In this document: positions 1-10,725 of the stretch, one piece after another | Layout: every line of letters begins with the position of its first letter | How positions within the stretch are numbered: position 1 is the first letter of the stretch | Assembly: GCF_000313135.1 (NCBI RefSeq) | Contig: NW_004457554.1 | Location: forward strand, 708,082 to 772,081 | Length of the DNA stretch: 64,000 nt | Reading direction: 5' to 3' | Source of the DNA: Acanthamoeba castellanii str. Neff | Lineage: Eukaryota > Discosea > Longamoebia > Acanthamoebidae | Position numbers and translations under genes: made by a program | Notes under the pieces: generated by a model | What the model was told of the DNA's origin: nothing | Databases searched by the model: none | The model's input: the letters and a program-made list of their open reading frames with translations, nothing else

Positions 1-53
1 CCACGCCCCACGCCCCACGCCCCACGCCCCACGCCCCACGCCCACGCCCCACG
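1..53. repeat. (CCACGCC)n tandem repeat inside an intron
   Basis: About seven copies of a 7-bp CCACGCC unit, one copy slightly shortened, at the very edge of the window. It lies upstream of the acceptor AG at 110-111, so it is intronic sequence of the RhoGAP gene that follows. It is a simple repeat with no direct repeat flanks. Confidence 0.85.
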
Positions 54-111
54 CATTCCGCTTTTTCAAAAACTCACTCGCTTCATTCATTTTCCTTGGC
101 GTGTCCACCAG

Positions 112-490
112 CGATCTCTCCTGGGCTGGCTGCTGGACCTGATGGTGGACGTGTGCTCTCAAAAGAGCGTCAACAAGATGTCCGAACAGAATCTCGGTAC
201 TCCGCTTTTCAGCTTTCAACGCTTGTGTCTTCTGCTTATCATCGTTTTCGCTATGTTTTTACTTTATGTGTCCGATGCACGCAGCGATTGTGGTGGCGCC
301 CAACCTGTACGACCCGCCTGGCTGCGACCCGATGGAAGGACTGGTGATGTCGCAGAAGGCCGTTCAGTTCCTGCACCACCTCGTCCTCTACGAAATCGAG
401 AGACGCGCCGCAGCAGCGGAAACCCATCATCATGGGGCGGAAGATTACGGCTACGACAACGCGGGCGAAGACTACGGCCAATGGCAGTAG
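112..490 (+). CDS. RhoGAP domain protein, 3' end only
   Basis: Last two exons (112-196 and 285-490) of a gene that begins before the window. The joined reading carries the C-terminal helices of a RhoGAP domain: LLGWLLDLMVDVCS, then NKMSEQNLAIVVAPNLY, matching the family's conserved Asn-Lys-Met ... Asn-Leu-Ala ... Pro-Asn-Leu block. The Asn of that block stabilises the GTPase transition state in known RhoGAPs. After the domain come about 35 residues rich in Ala, His, Tyr, Gly and acidic residues, then TAG at 488-490. The role would be switching off a Rho/Rac GTPase in actin control. Substrate and N-terminal domains cannot be seen. Confidence 0.8.
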
Positions 491-673
491 TAGGCGGAAA
501 CAAACAAACAAACAAACAAGCAGCGGTTGCGCGCAACACACGCGGCACTCGCTTGCCCGCACGCGCGTGTTGCGGTGCGCCATGTACAATACTCCATTTT
601 CTGTTGTTTTCTATTCGTTTTCTTTTTCCTTTCATTTTTTGCGCCACGGAAAGAGCGAAGACGAAGAACGTTG

Positions 674-1879
674 ATGAAGTCGCAGGAGCTGGTGTTGCGT
701 TTGGGTCTCTTGTTTCTGGCGGTGACGGTCGCCACGGCCACCTTTCCGAAGGTCAGGATCCAAAGTTTCGAAATGGCCAAGTGCCCCGTACGTTCTCTTC
801 CAGAAATCTCTGTAATTAGTATTCATTATAGTTATCATTTTTGTTTATGTTTATCATCTAATAAAAGAATTAATAATAATAATAATTCTAACAATTATCT
901 ATATTTCTTGGGCGGGGGCGAGAGCACTAGTATTGCAGCCAGTTCAAGCTGCAGTGGAACTCGCAGGTGATGCAAGCCCCCGGAGTGCGTGACATCATGG
1001 ACATGCAGGAGTTCTTCGTCGGCCGCTACTCCGGCGGCGAGTTCGAGTGCCTCCACGGTAAGGCTGTGTCGTGCGCGTGTGCCGTGTGTGTCGTGCTTCA
1101 ATTTTCACCGTTACCGGCAGGACCGGGAGAATGCGTGGGCGATCTCTTCCTGCTATGCGCCCACAACCTCACGGTACTCACCATCAAACCGCACACGCAC
1201 ACGCACACACCTGTGGCGACTTACCACGTTAATAGGAGGAGAGCGACGCACCACCGCACATGCACATGCACACGCACCACCGCACACGCACACGCACACG
1301 CACGACCGGTGCTCATGATCTCACGGCGTCTTGTTGCGTGTGATGTTGTCGCACTCACCACCAGGTGACGCACAACCCCTGGGGCTGGTGGGATCTGGCC
1401 GTGTGCATGCAGCGAGACTACAAGAACATTCCGGACAATATCCCCTCCTGCACGAACCAGGTACGACCAGACCTGCCTGGTGTTGGCTCGGACTTCGTAT
1501 TGTTGTTGGCATTCTCATTGTTGATTGTAACTGCGCAAAACTACAGACCAGGGGCATGGACTACGCCCAGATCAACGCTTGCGCGACGGGCTCGCTCGGT
1601 GTCCAGCTGTTCAGGGAGTCCATCGCCTACGGCAACGCGCAGGGCATTTACGTACACGACACACACGACACACACGATACACACACACACAGCACACAGT
1701 TCACTTACTGCGGACCTAAACTCACTCACCGCTCTTTCACTGCAATGCAGGAGACGCCGACGACGATCATCAACGGCAAGACCTACGTCGGCGGACCCGA
1801 CCACCCGCTGCAGACGATCTGCGATGCCTACACCGGACCTCGTCCCCTCGGCTGCAAGCAGGCCGTCATCTCCATCTGA
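674..1879 (+). CDS. GILT-type lysosomal thiol reductase
   Basis: Six exons (674-787, 931-1057, 1121-1173, 1365-1460, 1547-1651, 1751-1879) join in phase to 207 residues. A hydrophobic signal peptide covers about residues 5-23. The junction of exons 1 and 2 creates the active site C37-P-Y-C40, and exons 2-3 create CLHGPGEC (78-85), matching the CxHGxxECxxN-like signature of the gamma-interferon-inducible thiol reductase family except that the Asn is Asp here. Further Cys pairs follow. Such enzymes reduce disulfides of ingested proteins in acidic lysosomes, so feeding on bacteria is a likely context. The next gene encodes a lysosomal-type peptidase on the same strand. Family assignment is secure; localisation is inferred. 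Confidence 0.93.
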
Positions 1880-1974
1880 CCACCTGGCTCGGCCGTTGGT
1901 GGTGGATGACGTCAGCAGCCACGTTGTGGTTATGTGCGAACAATAATACGACATTTCCATTGCCTCGACGAAAG

Positions 1975-4297
1975 ATGAAGATGAAGGCTTCAGTGACCCC
2001 GATCTTGGGCGCGGCCCTCGCGGTGGTGCTGGTCTTCTTCTCGGGCGTTGCGGTTGCTGGCATTCCTACCCCGACCGAGAACTGGTTCGATCAGACCATC
2101 GACCACTTCAACATCGAGACCCAGCCCGCCACCTTCCGTCAGCGCTACCTCACCTTCTCCAACTACTGGTAATATTTTATTTATTTATATTTATTTTTAA
2201 ATGCACTCTACCATTCATTAGTTTTGTTTATGTCTTAGAAATCTTCTTTTTGTATTATTTATTTATTTGCATTTTTTTTACAGGTCGAGTGCCAATCATG
2301 GCGGGGAGCTGCGTCGCGGCCCCATCTTCTTCTACACGGGCAACGAGGGCGACATCACCGCGTTCTGGGACAACTCCGGCTTCGTGTTCGAGCTGGCCAA
2401 GTCCTACGGCGCGCTGGTACGCCTGCCCGCACGCGCATCGACTCACCTCTGGTGTCTCACCGACCGTGTGCGTGTGTGCGGTGCGCGTGTGGTGTGTGCG
2501 TGTGCCGCAGGTGGTGTTTGGCGAGCACCGGTACTACGGCAAGACGTACCCGTTCGGGTCGGGCGGCCCCGACTCGTACTCGAAGGAGCACATCGGCTAT
2601 CTCTCCGTCGAGCAGGCCCTCGCCGACTACGCCACGCTCATCGAGCACCTCAAGTCCACCCTGCCCGGTATTCTTTCGCACACCCGTTTCTGCACGACAC
2701 GCACGACACACACGACACACGCACGACCGCACACGCACAGGTCGACTGACGTATGGGCTGCGTGTGGTGTAGGTGCTTCGCACTCGCCTGTGATCGCGTT
2801 TGGAGGTTCCTATGGAGGCATGCTCAGCGCTTGGTTCAGGATGAAGTACCCGCAGGTGGTCGACGGTGCGCTCGCGGCCTCGGCGCCCATTCTCTGGAGC
2901 ACCAACGTGTCCTCCGCCACCACCGGCCCCGACAGCAAGCGGCCGGTAAGCCACCACACCTTCCCATTACCCATGTCACAAATAACTCACATTCCTTCAC
3001 ACTTTACCGCACACAACACGACACGACACGACGCACGATCGCACACGCACAGCCGGGCTACTTCGAGACGGTCACGAACGATTTCCGGGCGGCGGACGAG
3101 CGGTGCCCCGGGCTGGTCCAGCAGGCCTTCGCCAAGATGCTCCAGCTGGCGCAGACGCCCAGCGGTCTGGCCGCCATCGCCAAGCAGTTCTCGCTCTGCA
3201 AGAACGTCCTGCCACACGAGGTCGAGCACCTCATTCTCTGGGTCGTCAACGCCTTCGGTAACATGGCCATGGTATACCAACACACACGACACACACGACA
3301 CACACCGTCTGATTGAGTGTGCGTGTGCGGTTGTCGTAGATGGACTATCCGTACCCGACGGGCTTCATGGCCCCGCTGCCGGCCTACCCCATCAAGGTGG
3401 CCTGCCACCTGATGCTCAACAACACCGACGACGTCCTGCGCGGCCTCGCCCAAGCCGCTGGCCTCTACTACAACAGCAGCAGTACTTTTTTTTAATTTTT
3501 CCATGAATTAATTTATTTTTAATTATTTATTCCATTTGTAGTTATTATTTTATTATTTTTATTAATTCAATTTTTTATCAATTTGATGCAGGCCCGCTGC
3601 AGTGCTTCAACATTTGGGACGAGTTTGTGGAGTGCGCTGACCAGACCGGCTGCGGCACCGGCCCGGCGGGTCAGTCATGGGACTACCAGGCCTGCGGGGA
3701 GATCGTCTACTACCCCAACACCAACAACGTGACCGACATGTTCCCGCCGCGCGACTGGACGCTGGCCGACCTCAACGCCCACTGCCAGCGCACCTGGGGC
3801 ATCACCCCGCGCCCCACCTGGCTCAAGACCTACACCGGCGGTACGTGTGTGTGTGCTGCGTTCACCACTTTTCAAGTGGTCTATCGTGTCTATCGTGTAC
3901 TAACGCACGCACGCACGACACACACCGCACTCGCACATGGAATGCAGGAGAGAACATTCGGTATGCGAGCCGCATCATTTTCTCGAACGGCCTGCTGGAC
4001 CCGTGGCACGGCGGCGGATTCCTCGAGTCCCTCTCCGACTCGCTGATCGCGATAATCATCAAGGTACGCGAATGACGCGTTACGTTACGTTACGACACGA
4101 CACGACGCGACGCTAAGCTCACCTTGTACTCGTATGGAACACACAACACGCACCACCGCACACGCACATGAATGCAGGATGGCGCGCATCACCTGGACCT
4201 GCGCAGCAGCGACCCTCGCGACCCGCCCTCCGTGGTGGAGGCGCGCAACCACGAGGCCCGCATCATCGGCAAGTGGCTCGCCGAACTTCAGGCCTAA
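1975..4297 (+). CDS. Serine carboxypeptidase, S28 family (Pro-X carboxypeptidase/DPP2-like)
   Basis: Nine exons (1975-2168, 2284-2416, 2511-2667, 2773-2945, 3053-3271, 3340-3481, 3592-3840, 3948-4063, 4178-4297) give 500 residues, the usual S28 length. A signal peptide covers about residues 8-28, then the family start W-F-x-Q-x-x-D-H-F-N. The nucleophile motif GGSYGG places Ser174; the Asp is in SNGLLDPW (Asp440) and the His in DGAHHLDL (His465 or 466). N-glycosylation sites are visible. It probably trims peptides after proline in lysosomes. Several introns carry opposite CA-rich and GT-rich tracts. Pro-X carboxypeptidase versus DPP2 cannot be separated by eye. Confidence 0.93.
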
Positions 4298-4335
4298 CGC
4301 GCCCCCGCCCCTCACCCCCCCCCATCATTCATCGC

Positions 4336-4774
4336 TCTGTTTCACGATTGAATGCGTCGAATACGGATTCATCTTCGGTCCTGGAGCACGACCTGGAATT
4401 CGAGGGGTGGTAATCGACCAGGTGCGTCCTCACGCGCTCCATCCGGGGCTCGGCGCCCCGGAACTTCTCCAGCGACCACACGTGGTCGATGTCGTTGAAG
4501 CCCACCTCGTCCGGAAACTTCCCCTGTGCGAGTTGCACATGTGTGTGTGTGTCATCAGCCTCAAACGACACACACGACACACACGACACACAGTGATCGC
4601 TGATACCTCGTAGTGGTCCTTGTCGATGGAGGTGCCGGGGATGACGTATTCGACGCGCGGATCGCAGCGCAGCTTGGGCCGGCCCCGCAGCTTAGGCCGG
4701 CTCCATTCCCCCACTTGCTCCTGGCCGCCCTCACCCCGCCCCAATGCGAGCCGCCGCTCGTGGGCGACAGCTGG
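4336..4774 (-). pseudogene. Broken duplicate of the 3' end of the sphingomyelinase-like gene
   Basis: On the minus strand this repeats the last two exons and the intron between them of the gene at 7071-10540 (similar to roughly 7013-7460). The shared reading includes RCDPRVEYVIPGTSIDKDHYE and, after the intron, GKFPDEV. This copy differs by a deletion of about 31 bases after a VDYHP reading, which removes the residues around the catalytic TDH and shifts the frame, and by a small internal duplication near 4675-4700. No upstream exons are present. It is a partial duplicate, not an independent gene. Confidence 0.8.
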
Positions 4775-5061
4775 TCCGGAAATGACAAACATGTGAAGAA
4801 TTCAGAATGCGGGTGCTTCCCGCCAAAAGCATTGGGGCTTGTGCGCGGCAATCTGCAAAAGAAACGCACAAGCACAGAGATGGCTCAGCAAGACGGTTTG
4901 ACATGGAAGCCCTAGTGGCTAAGATCCGCGAAATTGCAGCTGAGAAATCAGGAATTGGAGCAAGAGAGGATGGAAGCCCAACGGAGACAAAGTATGTTCT
5001 GTTTCATTTTGGCGTGAAGATGAATTTAATCTCTCTTGAACAACGTATTTCTTGGTGCTAG

Positions 5062-5677
5062 GGCGGTTTGTCGATCTCGGCCTGCCCCCTTTGGGACAAC
5101 GTCAAGCCTCGACCGCAGAGGCGTCGGTGAGTCAAGATCACCACGAAGCAATCCTGATCGAGCAAGTGCATCTGACGCTGAAAGACTTGCCCCTGCGCGA
5201 GTCGACAACTGCCTCGACGATCTGGACAGCATTCGACTCCGGCCAATTGACCCATTGGGGGCCCGCGAGTGCGGCCGAGGTGCAAATGTGGGTCATCCAG
5301 GTCCTGATGGATGCGATCAACCTCGCCGGTCTTCCATCAGGAACCATCAACTTTGCCGTTGAGTTGGGCCTGACCAAGTTGCAGCCTGACATCTGGGTCT
5401 TGACCGCTAGCGGCGTCCCCGTCGGCGTGGTCGAGGTGAAGAGACCAAGCCTGACGATCATGGACCACATGCGCGTGCACGGGCAGATATTCGACTACAT
5501 GCGCTGCATCAAGACCTATTTCGGTGTCAAGCACGTGCTCGGGATTGTGACGACCTACACCGAGTGGAGATTCTACTGGTTCAAGGAGAGTGACCACTAC
5601 GCCGCCGCCGACACTTGCGCCGCCATCGAAAACCTCAGGGATGCCAGGAAGGAGGACGTCATCGACAGCGTGAGAGA

Positions 5678-5708
<31 letters not shown>

Positions 5709-6500
5709 GAGAACACCGATGAGCAAGACGATCTGAACATGACGTTCACCCAATCGGACGATGACGATGGGCCGGTCGAGGTGGACGAATCACCGCGTGT
5801 GCTGCACGGCACCAAGGTGTATGACTCGGCGCAGGCCGGACCCGAGCTCTCAGCCCTGCTGGCAAGCATCGTCTACAAGATGTCCAAGTCCCCGTGCACT
5901 CCTGTACTTGTGCTACCATCCAGCGTTCGCGTTTGCATGGACCAGACACAGTGGTTCTGGGCTCGAGTCCCGGCAACCATCCAGGACGTCAACGATGCCG
6001 ACATGCCAACCAGGCGCGCCACAAGGTTCTTCCTGCTGCGGGATCTTCGCGGAGGTGCCGACGGGAGGGCCTGGCGGGCCTGCACGACCAGCGGGACCGG
6101 CTGCGCCATCAAGTTCTGCAAAAGAGCCTCCGTAGCAGACCAGACAAAGCGTCTGAAGGCAGAGGCCGAAGTCTGGTGCGCGGCCTGGGGAGTCAAAGGC
6201 GTGCGCGTCGCCACTCTGGCGGGTGAGCCTGCGCTGGTCATGCCCTACGCGCGCGCCGTTCAGCAGCCGCTCTCGAACAAGGCCAAGCAGCAGGTGCCGG
6301 AAGCGATCGACAGGATGGCCTCCAGCGGCTACTGTCACGACGACCTCGCCTGGCGCCACGTTGGAAGGCTGGGGCTGAGGCAGCAGTGGCGACGGGTGAT
6401 CTTCTTCGATCTGGCCAGCGTGTCGCGCGTGGATACTCGCATGCCGGAGTCAGTGACGGCGGCCAAGGCCAAGATGCTCAATGCCCTCGGGCTCGACTAA
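5062..6500 (+). CDS. Nuclease-like (PD-(D/E)xK) plus kinase-like fusion, Crinkler-type effector candidate
   Basis: An open frame of about 480 codons. The first third reads QPDIWVLTASG ... GVVEVKRPS, a D-(x)n-E-x-K arrangement typical of PD-(D/E)xK restriction-like nucleases. An Asp-rich linker (about 5685-5770) follows. The last third looks like a degenerate protein kinase: CAIKFC (Lys), an LVMPYA hinge, CHDDLAWRHV as the catalytic loop (His replaces the metal-binding Asn), and IFFDLA in place of DFG. Such nuclease-kinase fusions are described among eukaryotic Crinkler-type effector or conflict proteins. A likely first exon (ATG 4903, donor 4992) joins the acceptor at 5061 out of frame by one base, so the true start is unresolved. 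It has no intron in the body and sits between duplicated sequence. Confidence 0.6.
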
Positions 6501-6576
6501 GAGCTCCGTTATTCGATGACTCTCTTTCGGAAGCAAGTAATGTTAATAAATCATCGCCATACGCTCGTGTTCGTGC

Positions 6577-6783
6577 ATGGATTGGATTCTCCATCCCAAC
6601 AAGATCGACAAATACGACACGAACACCGCCGAGGTCCGCGAGTGGCTCGCTGACGCGATGAAGCTCTTCGAGAAGAAGGACGCCGCCAACATCAAGTTCC
6701 CCGTCCTCATCCACTGCCACGCAGGCAAGGATCGAACGGGCATCGTCGTCGCTACTCTTCTCAAGATACTCGGGGTCGAGCAA
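6577..6783 (+). pseudogene. Fragment of a protein tyrosine phosphatase
   Basis: A short reading of about 70 residues ends in the phosphatase signature HCHAGKDRTGIVVATLL, the Cys-x5-Arg loop of the dual-specificity/Tyr phosphatase-3 type (Cys nucleophile, Arg substrate binder). The general acid region upstream and the helices downstream expected in a complete domain are not seen. After about 6783 the frame runs into unrelated sequence and stops near 6870. It lies inside the duplicated, rearranged patch and is most simply a relic carried there by rearrangement. Confidence 0.6.
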
Positions 6784-7070
6784 ACTCAAACGCAGAGAGT
6801 AAACTCTGCTTCATCAACAAATCGCCTGGCCGCGAGGCCGGGATCCGCGGCATCGACGACAAACAAATAACATAAGTAAAATGATAATAAAAGCAAAATA
6901 AATATATAAATGACAGAAGAGGGCGACGGGCGTGTGTACTTCTCATAGTCCATCTGCTCCGGCAGGTTCCCCTGGACCCCAACACCCCCCCCCAAATTCA
7001 TCTCTCTCTTTCACGAGTGAATGCAGATTTATTAAGTTTCGGTCGAAGACGGATGAATATTCGATCGAAG

Positions 7071-10000
7071 TCAGTCCTGGAGCACGACCTGGAATTCGAG
7101 GCGTTTGCCGAGGTGGTCGGTGTAGAAGAAGGGGTGGTACTCGACCAAGCGCGTCCGCACGCGCTCCATCCGGGGCTCGGCGCCCCGGAACCTCTCCAGC
7201 GACCACACGTGGTCGATGTCGTTGAAGTCCACCTCGTCCGGAAACTTCCCCTGTTGCACATGTATGTGTGTATGTGTCATCAGCCTCAAACGACACACAC
7301 GACACACACGACACACAGTGATCGCTGATACCTCGTAGTGGTCCTTGTCGATGGAGGTGCCGGGGATGACGTACTCGACGCGCGGATCGCAGCGCAGCTT
7401 GGGCCGGCCCCATTTGCCGCGCTCCTGGTCGTGGCCGCCCTCGGCCCGGCGCAGCAGAGCGAGCCGCCGCTCGTGGGCGAACAGCTCCACGACGGGGTCA
7501 CTCGGGATGGCCCGCAGCTGCCGCAGCAGCTCCACCATTGCCTCCAGCGGCTGTGCCTCGGCCTCAGCCTCGTCGGCGGCTCCTTCGCGGTGCTGGTGCG
7601 GCCGCTCCTCGGCGAACCACTGGTCGGTCCGCCGCCAGCCCGTCACAGCGCGCGCCTGGCGCACCAGCTCGCGCGTCAGCATGTCCCTCAGCTCCGCCAC
7701 CTCCGCCTCTCCATCGTCGCTGTCGCTGTCGTCTCCGTCTCTGTCTCCACCTTCATCTTCGTCGTCGTCGTCCACCACCTCGATGTCGCTGGTCTGCACC
7801 AACACTTCGGCCTGCTTCACCCGCTTTTTCTTTCCTTCCTTCTTCTTTTCCTTTTTCTTCTTACCTTTGCCCTTGCGCTGCTGGTCCGACGCCGCTGCGG
7901 CCCGGGCGCGCGCTCGGGCGCTCCTCGCCTCCTCCCGCCGGCCGAGCCAGGCCGTGATCCGATTGGTGAGCCCGATGGCGTCGATGCGCAATCGGGTGCC
8001 CGCCTGGGCCTCCCCGTCTTGGTCGGCGCCAGCGGCCGAGGCGCGCACCTCTTTGATCTCGTCGACCAGGGTCCGCAGCCGGTCGGCAAACACGTCCTGG
8101 AACCGAAGGAACAGGTCTCGGTTGCGCGTGCGCACCTCACCGTCTTCCGTATCCTGCGTGTGCGGTGGCGCGTGTGCGTGTCGTGTCGTGTCGTGTGCGT
8201 GTGCGGTGGCGCGTGTGCGTGTGCGTGTGCGGTGGCGCGTGTGCGTGTGCGTGTGTCAGACGTGCGGCTACGGTGTGTGTGAGGGTGCGTACCTCGTAGA
8301 ACAAGTTCTTCATGTGGTGGGCGTGGAAGGCCTGGTTCATGGCCGCCCACTCCCGATCCCACGTGAGCTTCCCACTGCCCCACCACTCGGGGTCACCTGC
8401 CAAGCCAGCGATGAGCGCTCGGAGCTAAAAAAACGACTTCTCGGACCTAAAGCGTCGGCCAGCGGCGGTTGGTGCGCGTGACGTGACACACCGGTGCGTA
8501 CCATTGAGCGGCGCGATGTTGAAGTCGCCCATGAGTACGGCGCCGACCCACACGTCCTGGCGCTCGTCGATGTGCTTGTGGTTGTAGTATCGCACGAACT
8601 TCGCGGCTGTCCTGATCTGCTGCAGGTGGATCGTATCTTTTGGAGGACCGCGTTAGTGTTCGTGTGCGGTGTGTGTTGTGTGTTGTATGTTGTGTGTTAA
8701 AAGAAATGGCTAATGCACCTTTGGGAGGGGCGCTGCCCGCTTGCAGATGCGTTGTGAAGATGGTCAGCTTGAGACTGCGGCCATCGGCGGTCGTTCCCAA
8801 GATCACTGCGCCCACACTACGAGTCAGCAGACCTTTCCCACAAAACACCACACACACACACACACACCACACACAGCTTCAGGCTTCGCACCAGTACACC
8901 CGAGCACGCCCTTGCCCGCCATCTTGTCCTCGCCGACTCGATCGGTGTAGCGCACGAATTCGGGGTTGGCAAGCGGGTAGCGGCTGGCAATGACCTGCCC
9001 CGAGTTGAGACGGTACGAACGCGGATCGCAGTCCGCCACGATCCATGGATAGATCGGCTTCTCTGTTTCGAGCGTCAGCTCCGCACACGCACCACCGCAC
9101 ACGCACACACGCACACGCACACGCACCTTTTTTTAAGACGGTGGGACCGCCTTCGAGGTCGTCTTCGTCCGAGGGGTGGCTCCGGCGCAGCATGTCTTGG
9201 GCCTCGCCGGCCGAGTCGTGTCTCGCTAGCCTCGGGCCGGAGCTCAGGCCCTGCTTCGGCTCCCGGTTGAGACCCCGGATGATGGCCTTCGTGGCGGCCA
9301 AGTCGAAGCACTCCTGGAAACATAGCACGTCGTCCCTGCCTGCTCTCGCCATGTCACCACCAGAGGACTATCAGGTTCGTGTGTGCCGTGTGTGCGGTGG
9401 TGTGTGCGGTGGTGTGTGCGGTGGTGTGTGCGGTGGTACGTGTTGCGCGTGCGATGATGTGGGTGCGGCGGAGGGCGGTGGGTGTGAACCGAGTTGGAGT
9501 TCCTGCAGGAGGTACTTGACACGCTTCGTCGGATTGGCGAGGTTGTTGGCCGAGCTGAGGTGGGGCAGAAAGCCCAAGTTCTGCGTGCGCAGAGTCACTT
9601 GCACGCGACTGCCAGCCGGGAATGGTCTGATGCGACACACCGCACACGACACACACACACACACACGACACACTGGTGGTTGGTATGACGTCGAAGTGCT
9701 GAGTAATGGCACTGGGGATGAGTACGCGGGGTCGACTGCTTGGTTGTTCGGTCGTACGAAGAGGAAGTCGTGCGTGCCCAACGACACCGCCAAGAATCGC
9801 AGCAACACGCCTGTTGCGGTGAACGTTCACCACAAGTCCCCAAATGTCAGACCTGCCCACATTCGTTCTCGTGTTGTGCACCATTGGTGTCGTGTGTGTG
9901 TGTGGTGTGTGTGGTGTGTGTGGTGTGTGGTGTGTGTGTGTGGTGTGTGGTGTGTGGTGTGTGTGTGGCACGCTGCTGTAGGAGGGACGGGGTTCTGTTC

Positions 10001-10540
10001 GCACCGAAGGGGAAGAGTAGGACGGCAATGGTGCCCAACAGTACCATCACCACCAGGAGCAGCGCGCGGTGGATCTTCTCCCCGCGAACGGTGGACCACT
10101 GTTCATACCTGCCTGAGTACGCAAGCTTAGGACGAGCGTGTGCGTGTGCGGTGCGCCATGCATCGTGTGTGCGGAGGTGCGTGTGCGGTGGTGCGTGTAC
10201 GGTGGTGCGTGTGCGTGTGCAAACCTGGTTTGATGTCGCGGTTGAAGATGTAAAGGTAGGTCTCGACGGTCTTCTCGGCGGGCCAGGTGAGCAGCTTGCC
10301 CGCCCAATACAGACCGGACCATAAAAAGAACGAAAAGCGACGGTTCGGCCGCGTCGCGTACCTCGTCTGCACGTGGCCACAGTAGGCCTTGCCTGCGGGC
10401 AGTGGTGGTGAGTGAGGAAGCTGTCAGTTCTTCAAACTTTACCTTTGTTGTGATTAAAAAAGTGTGGTGAGATCAGATGAAAGGGTACCGGTGGCCTCAT
10501 CTACAAGGGGAGCCCAAGCGGACTTGCTGCCACGCTCCAT
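7071..10540 (-). CDS. Neutral sphingomyelinase-like endonuclease/exonuclease/phosphatase protein
   Basis: Twelve exons from ATG 10540 to the stop at 7071 join in phase to 784 residues: 10540-10489, 10392-10225, 10112-9972, 9810-9672, 9626-9490, 9342-9127 (or from 9339), 9062-8900, 8816-8719, 8636-8502, 8396-8293, 8153-7332, 7250-7071. A membrane segment lies near residues 90-107. Catalytic landmarks of the EEP superfamily follow: LCFQECFD (Glu223), LNSGQVIASRYPL, MGDFN (407-411) and YTDHLG (His771). The order and the N-terminal membrane anchor resemble neutral sphingomyelinases of the SMPD3 type, which cleave sphingomyelin to ceramide and phosphocholine. Between Asn411 and His771 lies a long insertion with a Lys-rich block then an Asp/Glu-rich block. 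The substrate is not proven. Confidence 0.8.
9893..9968. repeat. GTGTGGT-type microsatellite
   Basis: Intronic run of GTGTG and GTGTGGT words between exons 3 and 4 of the sphingomyelinase-like gene. A second run at 9383-9440 uses a 10-bp GTGTGCGGTG unit in the next-but-one intron. Confidence 0.8.
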
Positions 10541-10725
10541 CCGGCTCTTGATCTGTAGTAATCTGTTGGCGAGTTTTCGTCCTTTATGGAGTAAATAGAT
10601 TTAATTTTTTTGTTTCCGTTAGGAAAAGAAAAAGAAACCGGCGCCGCGAAGTGCAGATCAAATCCACCTTCGGACACGAAGCGAGATAGATACAATTGAT
10701 TTTTCTTTTCCTACCTCTTCAGAAG
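10541..10725. promoter_or_regulatory. Shared divergent promoter region
   Basis: The 185 bp between the divergent start codons at 10540 (minus) and 10726 (plus) must hold both 5' UTRs and both promoters. It is AT-richer than the flanking exons. I see no clear TATA box or named factor site. Confidence 0.45.

Noticed and set aside
142..819. Long plus-strand open frame running through the RhoGAP end and the GILT start
   Set aside because: It ignores clear splice sites and mixes an intron, a 3' UTR and shifted coding sequence.
5042..5061. TTG at 5052 as start of the nuclease-kinase protein
   Set aside because: Non-ATG start is unlikely in this organism, and an acceptor-like TAG at 5059-5061 with an upstream ATG exon suggests an intron, although phase does not match.
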